DNA of 64,000 nucleotides from assembly GCA_021234155.1 (NCBI GenBank), contig JAJEKV010000096.1:3041678-3105677 (forward strand), in the 5' to 3' direction. The stretch's first letter is position 1. Each line of letters starts with the position of its first letter. The notes under the pieces were generated by a model. That model searched no databases and had not been told where the DNA came from. It saw only the letters and a list, made by a program, of their open reading frames with translations. Origin of the DNA: Isoetes taiwanensis (Eukaryota > Streptophyta > Lycopodiopsida > Isoetales > Isoetaceae). The position numbers and the translations under genes were made by a program. Below are positions 1-11,640 of this stretch, in pieces.

Positions 1-465
1 TTCTCCTCCTGAAGTGACAATTAAAATTCAAGACCCGCTTTTGCATTAGCAAGACATTGTTTGGGATATAGATCTGAACCCCATTTTTTCAGTTGTCATA
101 GCTCTGCATGCATGTTTAGAGATGATGCTCCGAGTTAACCATGAAAGCGACTACGTTTTGGCCTCTGAAACGTGAACCCTGCATGTTGCTAGGTTATTGA
201 AGGGTTTATGTTATGGAGGTCAAGTTTTGGTCCTTTGCACTTGGGATGAGAAGTTGTAGCTGAAAACGAGAAGTAACAGGAATTGAGGGAATGGGGTTTG
301 GATCTATCCTCCTCCCAATGTGACAATCATAAATCAAGAGCTAACCGGATATAGATTATCTTTATTAGAAGTGGCTAAAAGAGTCGGAATTATTGAGCTT
401 GTCATAAATTCTAATGCATTCTGTAAAATCTGATCATATGGCTTGTCCTCCTCTCCCATGCTCGC
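1..465. other. Left flank with degenerate ~312-bp tandem unit (copy 1)
   Basis: No gene is seen. A cassette that reads AAGTTTTGGTCCTTTGCACT then leads to TCCTCC..GTGACAAT and AGCAAGACATT occurs here as part of a two-unit tandem, complete in copy 2 at 31481 and 31793 (312 bp apart). A clearly related cassette recurs in each 1.13-kb unit inside the CACTA element at 53-57 kb, which suggests a shared origin. Confidence 0.6.
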
Positions 466-1214
466 TCTAACATGCCAAGGTGGCTCAAAAATGCCACGTG
501 GGCTCTAACATGCCACCTAGGCTCCAACATGCCATCTAGAGGCTCTAACATGCCAAGGTGGTTCAAGCATGCCACGTGAGCTCCAAGGAGCCACATAGCC
601 TCCAACATGCCAAGGTGGCTCCAATATGCCACCTCGGCTGTAACATGCCAAGGTGGCTCAAACATGCCACGTGGGCTCCAACATGCCACCTAGGCTCTAA
701 AATGCCAAGGTGGCTTCAACATGCCATCTAGGCTCTAACCTGCCAAGGTGGCTCAAGCATGCCACCTAGGCTCTAACATGCCATGGTGCTCCAACATGCC
801 ACCTAGGCACCAACATGCCAAGGTGTCTCAAACATGCCATGTAGGCTCCAACACATGCAAAGGTGGGAGCCAGCATGCCACCTAGGCTCTAACATGCCAA
901 GGTGGCTCAAACATGCCACAAACATGCCAAGGTGGGCTCCAACATGCCACCTAGTCGCCAACACGCCAAGGTGGCTCAAACATGCAAAGGTGGCTCAAGC
1001 ATGCCACCTAGGCTCCAACATGCCAAGGTGGCTCAAACATGCCAAGGTGGTTCCAACATGCCAAGGTGGCTCCAACATGCCACCTAGGCTCTAACATGCC
1101 AAGGTGGCTCAAACGAAGCAAAGGTGGCTCCAACATGTCACCTAGGCTCTAACATGCTAAGGTGACTCAAACGAAGCCAAGGTGGTTCAAACATGCCACG
1201 TGGGCTCCCACATG
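466..1214. repeat. 19-bp minisatellite, left arm, copy 1
   Basis: Head-to-tail 19-bp monomers alternate between a CCACCTAGG type and a CCAAGGTGG type, each around the core CATGCC. The orientation is opposite to the array at 12310-15437. The array ends at the LTR of the inserted retrotransposon, and 66 bp of the same orientation continue on its far side. Open reading frames across the array come from the 19-bp period (57 nt = 19 codons) and are not evidence of coding. Confidence 0.93.
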
Positions 1215-1805
1215 TGTTTGGGGTCTGGGTTCGGGAACTCCTGGAAGACAGTCCTCTGTGAGGACCCGTGGATCTAACAGGAGAGTCTGGGGGACTATGT
1301 CACGCGGGATTTGCAAGAAGAGAACAACAAGAAGAAAACAGAACAAAAAGAACAATGAGAGGAAAATGATAAGCTTCCTTGATATCAATGATGAACATAC
1401 ATGAGCTCTCGCTATCGAGAGAAGACTGAAATGAGACAAGACTCAAAACTCATCTAAAAACTCATGTGCTAGCTCTACTCATATATATAGTACAATGGCC
1501 TTTGGCCCAATATAGACACTGGATCATGGTTGCCGACTCTGGAAGGAGGGCCCGATTTGGAGTGAATGCCTTGGCGGTGCCTCTTGAAAAGCCCGGAATC
1601 GCTGCCTTGACGCCGGTGTGACGGGCCGTCACTTGTCCGAGCGGCGCCTCTTGGTAGCAGACTCCGTGCTTTGATCTGCGCGGGTCGTTGCTTGGTTTTC
1701 TTCATTGGCCTTTGACTACCGACAATTGCTCCGCCTTGTGGGTCCTTGTTCTTGACCTCGTCCGTCAGATGCATGAATAGTCCCCGAACCAGAGGCAGAC
1801 TAACA
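1215..1805 (-). repeat. 3' LTR of Ty3/gypsy element, copy 1
   Basis: This 591-bp repeat starts TGTTTGGGG and ends ACTAACA on the plus strand, and is repeated at 11641-12242. It contains the minus-strand TATA motif (TATATATGAG read on the minus strand, near 1480-1493) and an AAGAACAA-rich tract. Differences from the other LTR are short scrambles at CTG, CCG and CGG sites. Confidence 0.93.
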
Positions 1806-1815
1806 CTTCCCCCAC
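1806..1815 (-). promoter_or_regulatory. Polypurine tract of Ty3/gypsy element, copy 1
   Basis: Read on the minus strand, GTGGGGGAAG lies directly before the 3' LTR. This is the expected place and composition of the plus-strand priming site. It fixes the element's orientation independently of the coding regions. Confidence 0.8.
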
Positions 1816-1824
1816 CAAACGACA

Positions 1825-4800
1825 CTCACCAAGAAAAGGAGGAATTGCTTCTAAGGGCGGAAACCAAAGTGGAAAGTGATCTTCAGGGAATAAGGCGCCA
1901 TTATGGTAATGAGCAATGAGCTCTGGCGGTTTGAAGAGCTTCGTGGGTGTTGGAGCCCTAGGGCGATGGGCCTCAATGAGAAAGTGAGAGCGCACCATGT
2001 CTTCGTGGCAGCAAGATGGGCGGAAGGAACAAACCGCACTCCATGAGAAGGCAGTTAAGAGACCGAAGGCACCGACCGCACCGGATTGCAGTGAAAGATT
2101 GACGCCGATTTAAAGAGCAATTGTGATGCATTTGAGAGCGACGTAAACCGGCTTGACGGTGGACCGGAAGGGTGCGGTGAGGTGGCAGCGTCGCAAGAAG
2201 GTATCAAGACCATGCAAGGCATCAGCAAGGCTTTTGCCAACCACGCCATTACCGATATAAATCCAATTTTCGATTGGTGTCCAAAGTGGCATTATCCTCC
2301 CGGTTGAGCTGTCGACAAATCGGGATCCCACGGAGATCCGTGGAGATTCCGAGGCGGAGTCGACCAGCGTGGCTATCCATGATCTTCCTCTAAAAGGGAA
2401 GACGGTCGAAGAAAGGAACCGTAGGGGGGAGGGGCTCCTAAGGAAGCATATGGAGAGGGAAGCATGCCCATGTGCGTGGGTTTGCGTGAGCCAGTCCCAA
2501 ATGCTTGAACAAGATGTTGATCAAGAGCACAACACCAATGGTCCCATTCTCAAGTAGAGAGTAATTGATAGACAAGGAGGATTGACCCAACCGTGGGGAT
2601 GGTCTTGCTTTCCGAAGGTCACGGAGTTGATTGTAGCCTCCCAAGCGCCGCATATAAATGGGGCGGAGATCATCGAGTGCGCCGATTTTTTGTTGACCTG
2701 TTCCAACGTTTTGACCTGCCACAGAGGTAAGTGCTGAGCCAGTTCAGGCATGTACTCCTGTTCAAAAGTCTGAGACTGAGCGGGATCCTTGAAATATTTG
2801 TTGGTGGGTGATAACAACCAAGCAGCATTGGAGTTGCCTCTAAAAACACGATGGGCCTCATCCCGGAATTTATCCTGAGATCCGCCAGGTAGAAGTCATG
2901 AAAAACATATGCCATGGGGTGAACAACTCGGGAAGATGACTAATTCAGATCTTCAACCGTGAGTTGATCCTGAGCACTAAGAGTGCACAAAAATAAACCC
3001 TTATCTTCTATAGAAAGATCCGGCCGATCCGGCGAAGTCCACACGGGTGAGTGGTCGTTGATGAACATTGCCATTGGCCGCGGTACCACTTCAAAGAAAG
3101 AGGTGTCGCGGGCCACCACATAGTCAAGATAGCCGGAAGGAGTAGAGAAGTCCAATAGGGATATTTGTAGCAATGTCAAGATATCCCTCCTGTTTGTTTT
3201 GGGCTTCCTCGCCAGATTGAACTGCGTGCTGAAGCCGATGTTCAAGGTCACGGATCCGATGCTCCCCGTTTCTAACAAAAGACGGACTGATCACGGACTC
3301 GTTTACCGTGAAGCGTGGCATGTGAAGAGGATTGCCCGTGAGTATGGAGGCGGTGGCAATCACCGCATCATCGATGACCTTTGTTTCGAACCTCCAACAC
3401 CGAAGTCCGGAGGGACGTTAACCGATTGGTGAGCGTGGAAAGCTGAGCTTCAAGGGAGGTGAGTCGAGTTTCACGCTCAGTGAGGTTTTGAACTTGAGTG
3501 CTGTAATTGTCACAAAGCTCTGAGTACAAGGCGTCGAGCTTAGTAATGTGTTTCGCCTTTTCACCCAGGATAGTATCTTTGGACTTGTTTTGTTCCAATA
3601 AGTCCTGAATTTGGGTTTGGAGCTGAGCCTGCTGATCTGTAAGTAGGCTGGTCTGATCCTGAGCACTTGTGAGATCGATACAGGCCTGTAATAGAGCCGC
3701 GTGCTTTTCTTGAAGTGTGGCCTCCAAAGTTTGAATATGGGTAGTGGCAGCTTGAAGGTCTCGTTGAACAAAGATCGAAGCCCCAGGGGCCTTTGAACAC
3801 CGCCATGAGAGCCTCCCCTCGATGCATGTAGGCCGGCAGCGGGCTTGAACATCTTGCCGGAATTTGTACAGAGCCGCCGAGGATGAGGAGGTTCGTGGCC
3901 CCGCCACGCCTGGTCCGAGATTGTTGAGAGGCATGACGGGAATGGGTAGGCGGCCTCGTGAGGAGGAAGAGGATACAAAGAACATGCATGGTCTGGGGTT
4001 GAACAGACGAGGGGAGGTCCGGTGGTGAAGGTACGCCTTGTTGAGTTTGACGCCGGGAATGCAAGAGAGCTACCGAATGGAGGTATGGGAAGTGGAAGGG
4101 CTCAAAACCGGAAGATAATGACTTAATGAGGGGCCTGAAGATGGGCCTAACGAAATTTCAGAGACAGAGGAGGAGTAGCCCGGATGCGGTCTACTTTTGA
4201 AGAAGGCGGTAGAATAAGAGCCGTGGCCAATCAACATGCGTATTGGAGTGGATGGCGTTGATGACCATATTGTAAAATGGCTTATTGATGTGGGTGTTCT
4301 TAATGGAATGCCAAGCAATTTCTCCACGTAAACTTCACAAAAAGTCTCATGGTTTGGCAATATTTGTGAGGCGATGCCGGGTTTGCTTTGATAAGCAAGA
4401 GTGCCAACCGAGTGACGCCCATGTCCCCGTAAAGCAGCCCAAGAGACGTAAGGTTTTGCAAAGGGATGCGGAATACCTCGTAAATCAAATGTCGAGTAAG
4501 TAAAATGGTGGTGCCATCGACCACCGTGAGCAAATCCTTCCGGCTGTTGACGATGTGTGCGATGAATCGCCGCGAATTGGCGCCGGGATTGGGGGTAGGA
4601 GCTCCATTTATGAAAATTGTGAAAAGCTTGTATTCCACAACTTCCCGACTCAGACCAACAAGGGCCTCTCGAAAGGTGGGCGCGAGAAAGACACAGACCA
4701 AAAGAGTCGCATCCCTTGGAGCGAAGCTTGAAGTGTAGAACATTTGGGGGCAGCCATGCGGAAAAACGCTGGAACGAAGGAACCGCGGTGAAGAAGGCGG

Positions 4801-4827
4801 AGAGGGAGAACAGAGGACGAAGGACAA
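1825..4827 (-). pseudogene. Extra ORF region downstream of integrase (env position), copy 1
   Basis: This is a ~3-kb stretch of broken minus-strand coding potential between integrase and the 3' LTR, in the place where Athila-type elements carry env-like genes and some Tat elements an additional ORF. The upstream part (4827-4300) encodes about 175 residues with RDATLLVCVFLAPTFREALVG and, further on, a FTIFINGAPTPN segment. The middle part (3985-3368, 205 aa) is strongly heptad-like, with many Leu, Gln and Thr in LEATLQEKHAALLQ and LTSLEAQLSTLTNRL, and is probably a coiled coil. The downstream parts (3278-2438) are open in several frames and include MAMFINDHSPVW. I see no signal peptide or membrane segment that would support an envelope function. 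I do not recognise the product. The frames jump at CNG-site scrambles, so the original may be one long ORF. Confidence 0.6.
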
Positions 4828-4859
4828 AGGCGCAGAGACTAAAAGGTTTAGGGCGCGCA

Positions 4860-5686
4860 GAATTGGGATGAGAGGGCTAAATCAGAAGATTGATGGTGCC
4901 AGTGTGAAAAGATGCCAAGGATGGGATTGAGAGGCAAAATTTGGCGTAAGTCCCCAACAACAAAGGAGAAGCAATGAACGCGGTGAAGATGAGACGTGAG
5001 AGAATGATCGGATGTGATAGGTGGCCAAAGGACACATATTAATGTTTGATGGGTATGAAAAGAAGCAATGGCATTTAATGCCGCAACTCGAAGTGGGATA
5101 TCATTAAAACGAAATGTGTCGAGGGTACCCTTGCTAGATATCTGGCGGGAGAAAAGATTCTCGGTTTAGAAAGAGCCTTGCATTGCAAACACGTTGGCTT
5201 AATTCTGATTGGTCCACGTCGACTAGTAGTTCCTCGGTTGGCTATATAAGACTAATCGGGAGTGAAGCGAAGACATTCGATGGCTTTTTAGCATGGTGCT
5301 TTGGTTTGAACAAGAAGCGCACAATGCCGATTTAACCGCCGAGTGGATCACCTGTAAAATGGATCACGGACCTCGGGCGCTGCCACAATCATTAACTGCG
5401 AATGGATGGTGGTTGGTGTTCGGGATGGCTGAACATCCCGATCCGAATACTCCGGGATGGAGGTGGTTCGCACCTTACTTTGGGACCCGCCAGAACCTCT
5501 ATCACCTCCTCGCATCACCCCCGCCTCGAACACGGAGTAGAGGGTTTTTCCTCTTAGGTGTTTAGTAGATAGGGCTCTGAGCCCATTTTTGTATATAGGG
5601 CGGTGCCCATAAGAAATAACTGGTCAGGTACCCGCATTTTTAAAAAAAAAATCCACCTATAATATAATATGCCGTTTTAGTCACTA
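4860..5686. other. Non-coding spacer between integrase and extra ORF, copy 1
   Basis: No conserved ORF is seen on the element's coding strand. The plus strand has a TATA box (5242-5250), a transcript-like stretch and an A10 run near 5641-5652. The plus-strand 90-aa frame at 5293-5565 is not kept in copy 2. Confidence 0.5.
5206..5250 (+). promoter_or_regulatory. Putative antisense promoter inside the retrotransposon, copy 1
   Basis: An inverted CCAAT box (GATTGGTCC, 5208-5216), a CCACGTCG element and a canonical CTATATAAG TATA box (5242-5250) lie on the plus strand, opposite to gag-pol. The TATA box and inverted CCAAT are kept in copy 2 (36931-36971) despite nearby scrambles. It could start an antisense RNA or an internal transcript. 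Function is inference. Confidence 0.4.
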
Positions 5687-6730
5687 TCACATTTGTGTTT
5701 GTTTTTGAACTGTATCCGTTTGTTGATTTTCACTTTTACGTGTGATGAAATGTTTTGAGGGAAAAGCCATTAACGGTGTAGGTAATGGAGTGCCATCTAA
5801 CTCAGGCCGGTTGGAAAAAACTGGTCGAACCACTTGAACAATTTGATAAGGGCCAAGCCAACGAAACTTAAGTTTACCCGGAAAATTTTTGTACCGAGAA
5901 TCATAAAGAAGAACCAAATCTCCTTCTTTGAATGTTTTTGTCTTCAAACGTTTGTCATGTAAAGATTTTTGCAACTGTTGCCCATGAAGAACACGAATAT
6001 AAGCATCCCTTCTAAGTTCATCCAACTGTTCCAATTGATAGACCCTTTCTTTGAGTGCAGCAGGCGGATTATGGGCAGTAGCCAGTTGAAAACGGAGTGT
6101 TGGAAGGATGTATTCAAACGGCATGAGAGCTTCCTGACCATAGACCAATTTGAAAGGAGTGTGACCTGTAGCGATTTTGAAACAAGTATTGTAGGCCCAA
6201 AGAACAGTAGGAAGCTTGTTTTGCCGCGGTCGTAGAAGCGCCCGCATTTTCTTGAGAATGGTGACCAGAGTTTTGTTGGTCTTTCTGCCAAACCATTACC
6301 TTGAGGATAGTAAGGTGTGCTCTTGTGATGATGTATCAGGAGATAATCCGTCAGCTCCTTGATGGTATGATTGATAAAATGGACACCACGATCACTGACC
6401 AGCTCCGTTGGGCAGCCGAATCGCGTGATGATTTGTTGATAAAGGACCTTTGGCTTGCTTGCCGCAGTTGTTGTGCCGAAGTGCGCAAAGCTTCCGCCCA
6501 TTTAGTAGCGTAGTCGGTGAGAACCAGATCGTAGTGGCACGGGTGTGCGATGCGGAGGATCGATGGGTCCCACAAAATCCATTCCCCATTTCTTCGAAGG
6601 GAAGTGGCATGGCCGGCGTCAAGGGAAGAGCCGCCACGGGCCGTGGGGCGCCCCACCCGCCCTGGCAAGCATCACACGCGGCGGGCGTATGTGAGCGTCT
6701 TTGAAGAGTGGGCCAAAATACCAAGCTAGA
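5687..6730 (-). pseudogene. pol: Integrase region of pol, copy 1
   Basis: This encodes retrotransposon integrase, which joins the cDNA to chromosomal DNA. On the minus strand it reads through a CDACQGGWG zinc-binding remnant (near 6680), a TDYATKW segment with the first catalytic Asp, SDRGVHFINHT with the second Asp, and PYYPQGNGLAER with the catalytic Glu, so the D-D-E triad is visible. The C-terminal part (6247-5687, 186 aa) has WAYNTCFKIATGHTPF, then a GDLVLLYDSRY and KFRWLGPYQIVQV module typical of Ty3/gypsy integrase C-termini. No chromodomain follows. The frame changes at least twice between 6724 and 6247, near CNG sites. In the sequence as given it cannot make a full protein. Confidence 0.88.
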
Positions 6731-6773
6731 AGGATTTTATGCGTCGTGGTGTCACCATGAAAATGACCACCAC

Positions 6774-8640
6774 CTAGCCCCTTGATGCTTCTCGAACAAT
6801 ATCCGGAACTTCATGAGGTAGAACACAGCCGCCGAAGGATGGTATCCTTACCCTTTTGTAGAGATGTCCCCGCAACCATGGCTCGCGGAGAAATTGATGT
6901 CGCCGGGATTGCCTCTTGGGGAGAGAGCGTCGCGTCTTCTGGTGGAAGAGCACCCTGAGGGAGGAGGTAATGCTGAAAATCATGGAACCAATGTGGTGTT
7001 GCCGTGACTAAAAAAGAGTTGAGCGCCGGGAAAAGGCGCACGAGACTCCAGTTGAGGGATCATCCGTGTGGATGCGTGAAAGATAATCCGGGGACAACAT
7101 GAGATTTGCCGGCCTTGTGAACAATTTCAAAAGGGCAAATTCTTGAGAAGAAGGACCCAACGAGCAATGCGCCCGTGGGCGTGGATTTGTTGATCAAATA
7201 AAGGAGTGCTTGGTGGTCAACAAAGAACTTGATTTGACTGCCCAAAGGTAGTGGACGGAAGCGTTGGACCGTAAAAATGAGACCCAAAGCTTCACGCCCG
7301 GCGAATAGTTCGCTCCAGAATTGAGTTTTCGGCCGGGCGATCGATTTGGTTTGTAATGCGCATCATATTCTTGAGAAAGAACAGCTCAATAGCAAATGCC
7401 GAGACATCGACATGAACATGAAAGGGCTTGTCCCATTGAGGAGGAACAAGAACGAGGGCCCCGAGTAAGCAAAAGCTTCAACTGTTGAAAGCAAAGATCC
7501 GCTGGGAATTCCAAGCCCAGGTGGATTCATCACCCGTGAGTTTATGAATGGGATGCGCAATGGCTGCTAGTCCAGGAATGAAGGTGGAGTAATAATTGAC
7601 CTTACCCAGGAAAGAGCGTGTCTCCTTGATATTTGCTGGTGCTTGAGCCTTGAGCACACAACTGATTTTGGCAGGATCTGTGGTGATACCTGCTTTGCTG
7701 ACAACGTGGCCTAACAGAACTCCTGAGGTGACGCAAAAGGTGCATTTCTCCGGATTGAGACTAATGGGACTCATCACATTTTGAAAGACGAAGTTCCAAT
7801 TTATCCAAATGGTCAGCCATGGAACTGTAGGCAGAGAAGTCATCTTGAAAAATTTGCAAGAAGGGATTTTCCTTCATAAAATCATGAACAACTGAGAGCA
7901 TGATGCGTCGAAACGTTGATGGAGAGTTTGATAATCCAAAAGGAACTACCTTGTAGGCAAAAGTACCCCACGGGGTGGTGAAAGTAGTCTTGAGTTGATC
8001 AGATTCTTTGATTGAGATCTGATTGTAGCCAGAAAAACCATCCATGAAGGAGTACATCTCATGGCCGGCAACCTCTTCGTAACCCGGGTCCGTGGAAGGG
8101 AAGTGGAAAATGATCACGCTCCGTGGCCTGATTGAGTTTTCGGTAGTCCACGCAGACGCGGATCTTACCATTGTGTTTGAGTGCAATGACGATGGGGCTC
8201 ACTCATTCAGAATGTTTGACCTCATAGATCAAACCTGCAGCAAGGAGTTTGTCAATTTCGCCTTGACGCGATCACGGTAATTAGGGTTGAGCCGGGTGCT
8301 GCGTTGCTAAACCGGGTCGCGGCATCGATTTGGTAGGAATGGTGAGTTCCCCCAAGCTTTTGTTGATTCCCCGAAGATCTCTGTAGCTCCAGGCGAAAAT
8401 GTGTTTGAACTTTTTGAAGAGCTTGACGGCCCTGTTACGATAAGGGGCCGGAAGATTGGCGACAACGCGCGGACGGTGATTGTTGCCCCGATACCGCGAT
8501 CTCGACTTCAGGAGTCTGAATATGAGGTATCACTTCTGTGTCCTGGACAATATGAGCAGGCGGTTGAAGCATAACAGGAGGCGTGACACTCTGCGTGGTG
8601 AAAAAGAGAGGTTGCTGGGTTTCATCCAGCAGAGGTTGCT
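6774..8640 (-). pseudogene. pol: Reverse transcriptase / RNase H region of pol, copy 1
   Basis: This encodes RNA-dependent DNA polymerase and RNase H for cDNA synthesis. On the minus strand, 8186-7761 carries MYSFMDGFSGYNQI with the first catalytic Asp, TTPWGTFAYKVVPFGL, the SNSPSTFRRIM motif and a FQDDFSAYS box, where the usual YxDD is FQDD. The thumb and connection follow at 7843-7478 with NPEKCTFCVTSGVLLGHVVS and ETRSFLGKVNYYS. The RNase H region at 7287-7060 has IKFFVDHQALLYLI with a catalytic Asp. Copy 2 has the same order. Frames are broken between these pieces, often at CTG or CCG sites, so true inactivation is unproven. Confidence 0.9.
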
Positions 8641-9651
8641 TCATGACAGCGTGTACATTGACAGGAGTTGCAGGAGGTTCAGCATCTGAAAAGTGATCAA
8701 ACGTTGGATTCTATTGCAAGGAGCCAGGTAAGGGTCAAGCAAAGCAGCCACAGCCTGGTCCTGATCAAGAGTCATTTCGCCCCAAGGATCAGCATATTCG
8801 GGGTAGGAGGACAGAGGTAGACTCGCAGGTGGAGCCTGAACTTGATAGATATTCTGAGCTTCCTCAGAATCGGTGTCGGAGAGAGAGGGTTCAGCATGTT
8901 CAACAGAAATAATCTTGCCTGTTTCCAAGTCCATGGTGGCATTGAGGTGACCATCGGTGATGACTAACTGATCCGTGGCCCAGTAATGGATACTCTTGGC
9001 CTGGCGGAGAAAAGGTCGGCCGACCAACATTTCATAATCACCAGGATCTTCACCATCCTTCCAAACTCCAAATTCCAAGGGGAATCGGAGATCACCGATG
9101 TTGATGTGAAGAAGAGGCGTGACGCCTTGAGGTCTTGTGATATGGCCATTAGCCAATTTGATGTCATATGGGGCACGAAAGAGTTGTTTGATGCCCATTT
9201 GTTTGCGGAGTTTATCCGTGATGAGATTGACTGCGCTACCCCCGTCAATTTGAACATGATTGACTTGTTGATTGCCCACCGTGGCATGGACCGTGGGTGT
9301 AGAGGTAGCAACAGCGCCAACTAAAACAGTCGGAAGTGGTAACTGGTCCTTGAGAGCGTGATGTAGTTTCAAAATGGTTGCCAAGCTTAAAGGAATTTTG
9401 ATCTTGGCTAGCTCCTCTTGGAGTTCCAGACACACGAGAAAAAGGATCTCTTTGGATCCACGGTTCTTTGGAGTCGCGTGGTAAGGAAGCGGCAACTTTT
9501 GAGCAGGTCCACCTCGGCGGCAATATTGGGATATGTCCGGAGGCGTGGAGGTTGAGATGTGGAAGGTGTATCTTGGCGTTGTTGAGCTCGTGGTGCATGA
9601 ACATTTGCCAACGCGGCGCCTTGGCCATTTTGCATGAGGTTCAAAATGCAT
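8641..9651 (-). CDS. pol: Protease region of gag-pol, copy 1
   Basis: This is the longest clean pol frame of copy 1, 336 aa on the minus strand. It encodes an aspartic protease of the retropepsin type that would process Gag-Pol. The active-site motif reads VQIDGGSAVNLI, with the catalytic Asp near residue 136 and DGGS in place of the common DSGA. About 70 residues later EMLVGRPFL matches the second conserved retropepsin motif. The reading continues into an acidic linker (SLSDTDSEEAQNIYQ) that leads to RT. The Met at 9651 is probably internal to a longer gag-pol frame, since upstream residues shared with copy 2 continue the same reading. In copy 2 the motif reads GRGS because of local scrambling. 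Confidence 0.85.
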   Translation of the reverse strand: MHFEPHAKWPRRRVGKCSCTTSSTTPRYTFHISTSTPPDISQYCRRGGPAQKLPLPYHATPKNRGSKEILFLVCLELQEELAKIKIPLSLATILKLHHALKDQLPLPTVLVGAVATSTPTVHATVGNQQVNHVQIDGGSAVNLITDKLRKQMGIKQLFRAPYDIKLANGHITRPQGVTPLLHINIGDLRFPLEFGVWKDGEDPGDYEMLVGRPFLRQAKSIHYWATDQLVITDGHLNATMDLETGKIISVEHAEPSLSDTDSEEAQNIYQVQAPPASLPLSSYPEYADPWGEMTLDQDQAVAALLDPYLAPCNRIQRLITFQMLNLLQLLSMYTLS

Positions 9652-9693
9652 TGGCGAACTTTAGGCATGACATGCGGCATGAGTTTCTCCAAG

Positions 9694-11595
9694 TCAGGTG
9701 CAAAGTGAACCTTTTTTCTTCTTCATGAGGAATGGTGTCGACCGCAAAGGCAGGTTTGCGCGGCCATTAGGGATAATGGTTAAGGGGCGGATGCCCTGGT
9801 CCAGTGTGAAACCAACCCAACCCAATTTGATGGCTGAACCGGAGGATTTAGTGCCACGAAAAATTTCTTCTGGGCTTGTTGATCGGTGAGGTTGATTTGG
9901 CGTGGAGCTGGTTGATAGCGTGATTCTTTGAGGCTCTTGGTGGCTTCTAAGAACTGGTCTCGGGCCTTGTTTGCCATTAGCAATCCAGAGTTGGTAAGCC
10001 GTGGAGGCGGACCGATGTGGTACGATTGGTGCCGTGAAGCCGCACTGAACTTGTGGAAGTTGAGGACACGCCGTGGGTGGTGGTATGACTCCATTCGGCG
10101 GTGGTAACATCGAAGCTTTAGAAGGATCAAAAGGAGGACGTGTGTTGGGTCCCCGTTGTTGCTCTATTGGCGATAGAGTTGATTCGGTTCCTTGAAGTGG
10201 TGGCTGGCCGATAGTGCGATTGTTCTGAGGTGTTGTTTTCACTTGATAAACAAGTTTGTTATGAACGGTGTAGGATGAGTGCGAAAGTGCACTCTTCCGC
10301 GGGCATGATTGCACATGTTGCATCTTTTGCAAATGAGGCGGGCCATGGGTTGAGTTGCACTCATTCGCCAAGTGGCCTTGGTATTTGCAGATATGGCACC
10401 GATTTGGATCTACGGCTGTGGATTGGCATGTTGAGGCCGGGGGCTGCCCTGTGGAACCATGGCGTGTGGAATGAAAGGGAGCTCTTGAAGAGCCACGCCC
10501 ACGGAGGAAACATTGATCGAAAGTGATTGACAAAGGTCGATGGCCCGCTCCAAAGTCTTGGGACGCAGGTATTCAGTCATGAGTCGAATAGCTGGAGGAA
10601 GTCCTTGGAGAAACCAGACCAAAATCTGGCTCTGTGTTGGGTACTCCTTGAGCTTGCTGAGCAGAATATGAAGACGATCCGCAAAAATCACGGCGGACTC
10701 CGTGGGCTCTTGTTGAAGGTCATTGAGTTGTTTGAGATGAAGTTGATCATCATCCTGCGTGGTCCCATAGTGAGAAAGAAAAGCAGTTCTCATTTTTGAC
10801 CAATCTTGTTTCCAATGGCTTTTGTTGGACATGAGCCATTGATGAGGGAGAGCAATGCAGGGTGGTGGAAAAGATGTGGAATTTCGGTTGAGGTTGCGCG
10901 ATGACCATTTAGGACAGCTAGAGCCTCAAATTCTTCCATGTGGGCCCGAGCACTTTGGTCTAAGGGTTTGCCTTTTCGTGTTGCCAAAGGTGGATAAGTC
11001 GGGTTCCAGTCCAAAAAGGTAGATGTGAAAGCAGTTTTTGGCTGGACAGAACAAGATAGTGAGGATATTGAGGTGGAGGTGGCATGGTGCCCGAAGGACC
11101 TTGATGAAGGGGTGATCAAGGGTTGAGGGACGTAAGGTGCTTGAGCATTGGTTTTGAGGTCTCAGAAGATTGTAAATGGGAAGAGCGGTGGGAAATGTAG
11201 GAAAGGAAATTCCGGTAGGCTAAAAAGACCTCGGCGGGATATCCCCCGCCCACCGGGGAGATGATAGTTGTGAAGGCAGAGTATTATGGCTGGAAGAGTG
11301 ATGGATGTAGGCATGTTCGTGGGTATGAAAGTAAAGGTTGAGCCTGAGAGGGCTCCTGATAGTGATGAGGTGGATCGGGAGGCCGTGAGCAATGTTTGCA
11401 CGCTTTGGGGCGGGAACCGGACGAGACAGACACGAGGGGTGGGTGGCGCCGACTGAGCCCTAGACCGAAGGTGGCCTCCCTCAATGTCATAAGAAGATCC
11501 ATACATGTCGCGAACAGTTTCCCGACGATGATGACGCTCCAAGCGAGATGCCTTCTGAGAAAGGAGTTCTTCCGGGCTTTGAAGTTTCGAGACAT
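9694..11595 (-). pseudogene. gag: gag region, copy 1
   Basis: This encodes the capsid/nucleocapsid polyprotein that packages element RNA into particles. On the minus strand, the 11119-10790 and 10832-10410 pieces carry the retrotransposon gag domain: ARAHMEEFEALAVLNG, KQDWSKMRTAFLSHYG and LHLKQLNDLQQEPTESA. A CCHC zinc knuckle CHICKYQGHLANEC (CX2CX4HX4C) lies near 10425-10385. A proline- and glutamine-rich stretch follows. The second knuckle, visible in copy 2 near 41855, is destroyed here near 10090-10120 by a CAG/CTG scramble. The start is uncertain; copy 2 has an open frame from 43344, just inside its LTR. Several frame jumps separate the pieces. Confidence 0.85.
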
Positions 11596-11640
11596 GGCGG
11601 CGTAAGAAAGTAGGGATTGAATCGCAGACGCAAATGATGT

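Noticed and set aside
1216-1439. Basic/hydrophobic ORFs at the LTR edge (with EENNKKKKQNKKNN in the copy 2 LTR)
   Set aside because: Translation of an A-rich LTR tract. All four LTRs give different frames.
5293-5565. 90-aa plus-strand ORF after the antisense TATA box
   Set aside because: The frame is not preserved in copy 2 and no domain is recognised.
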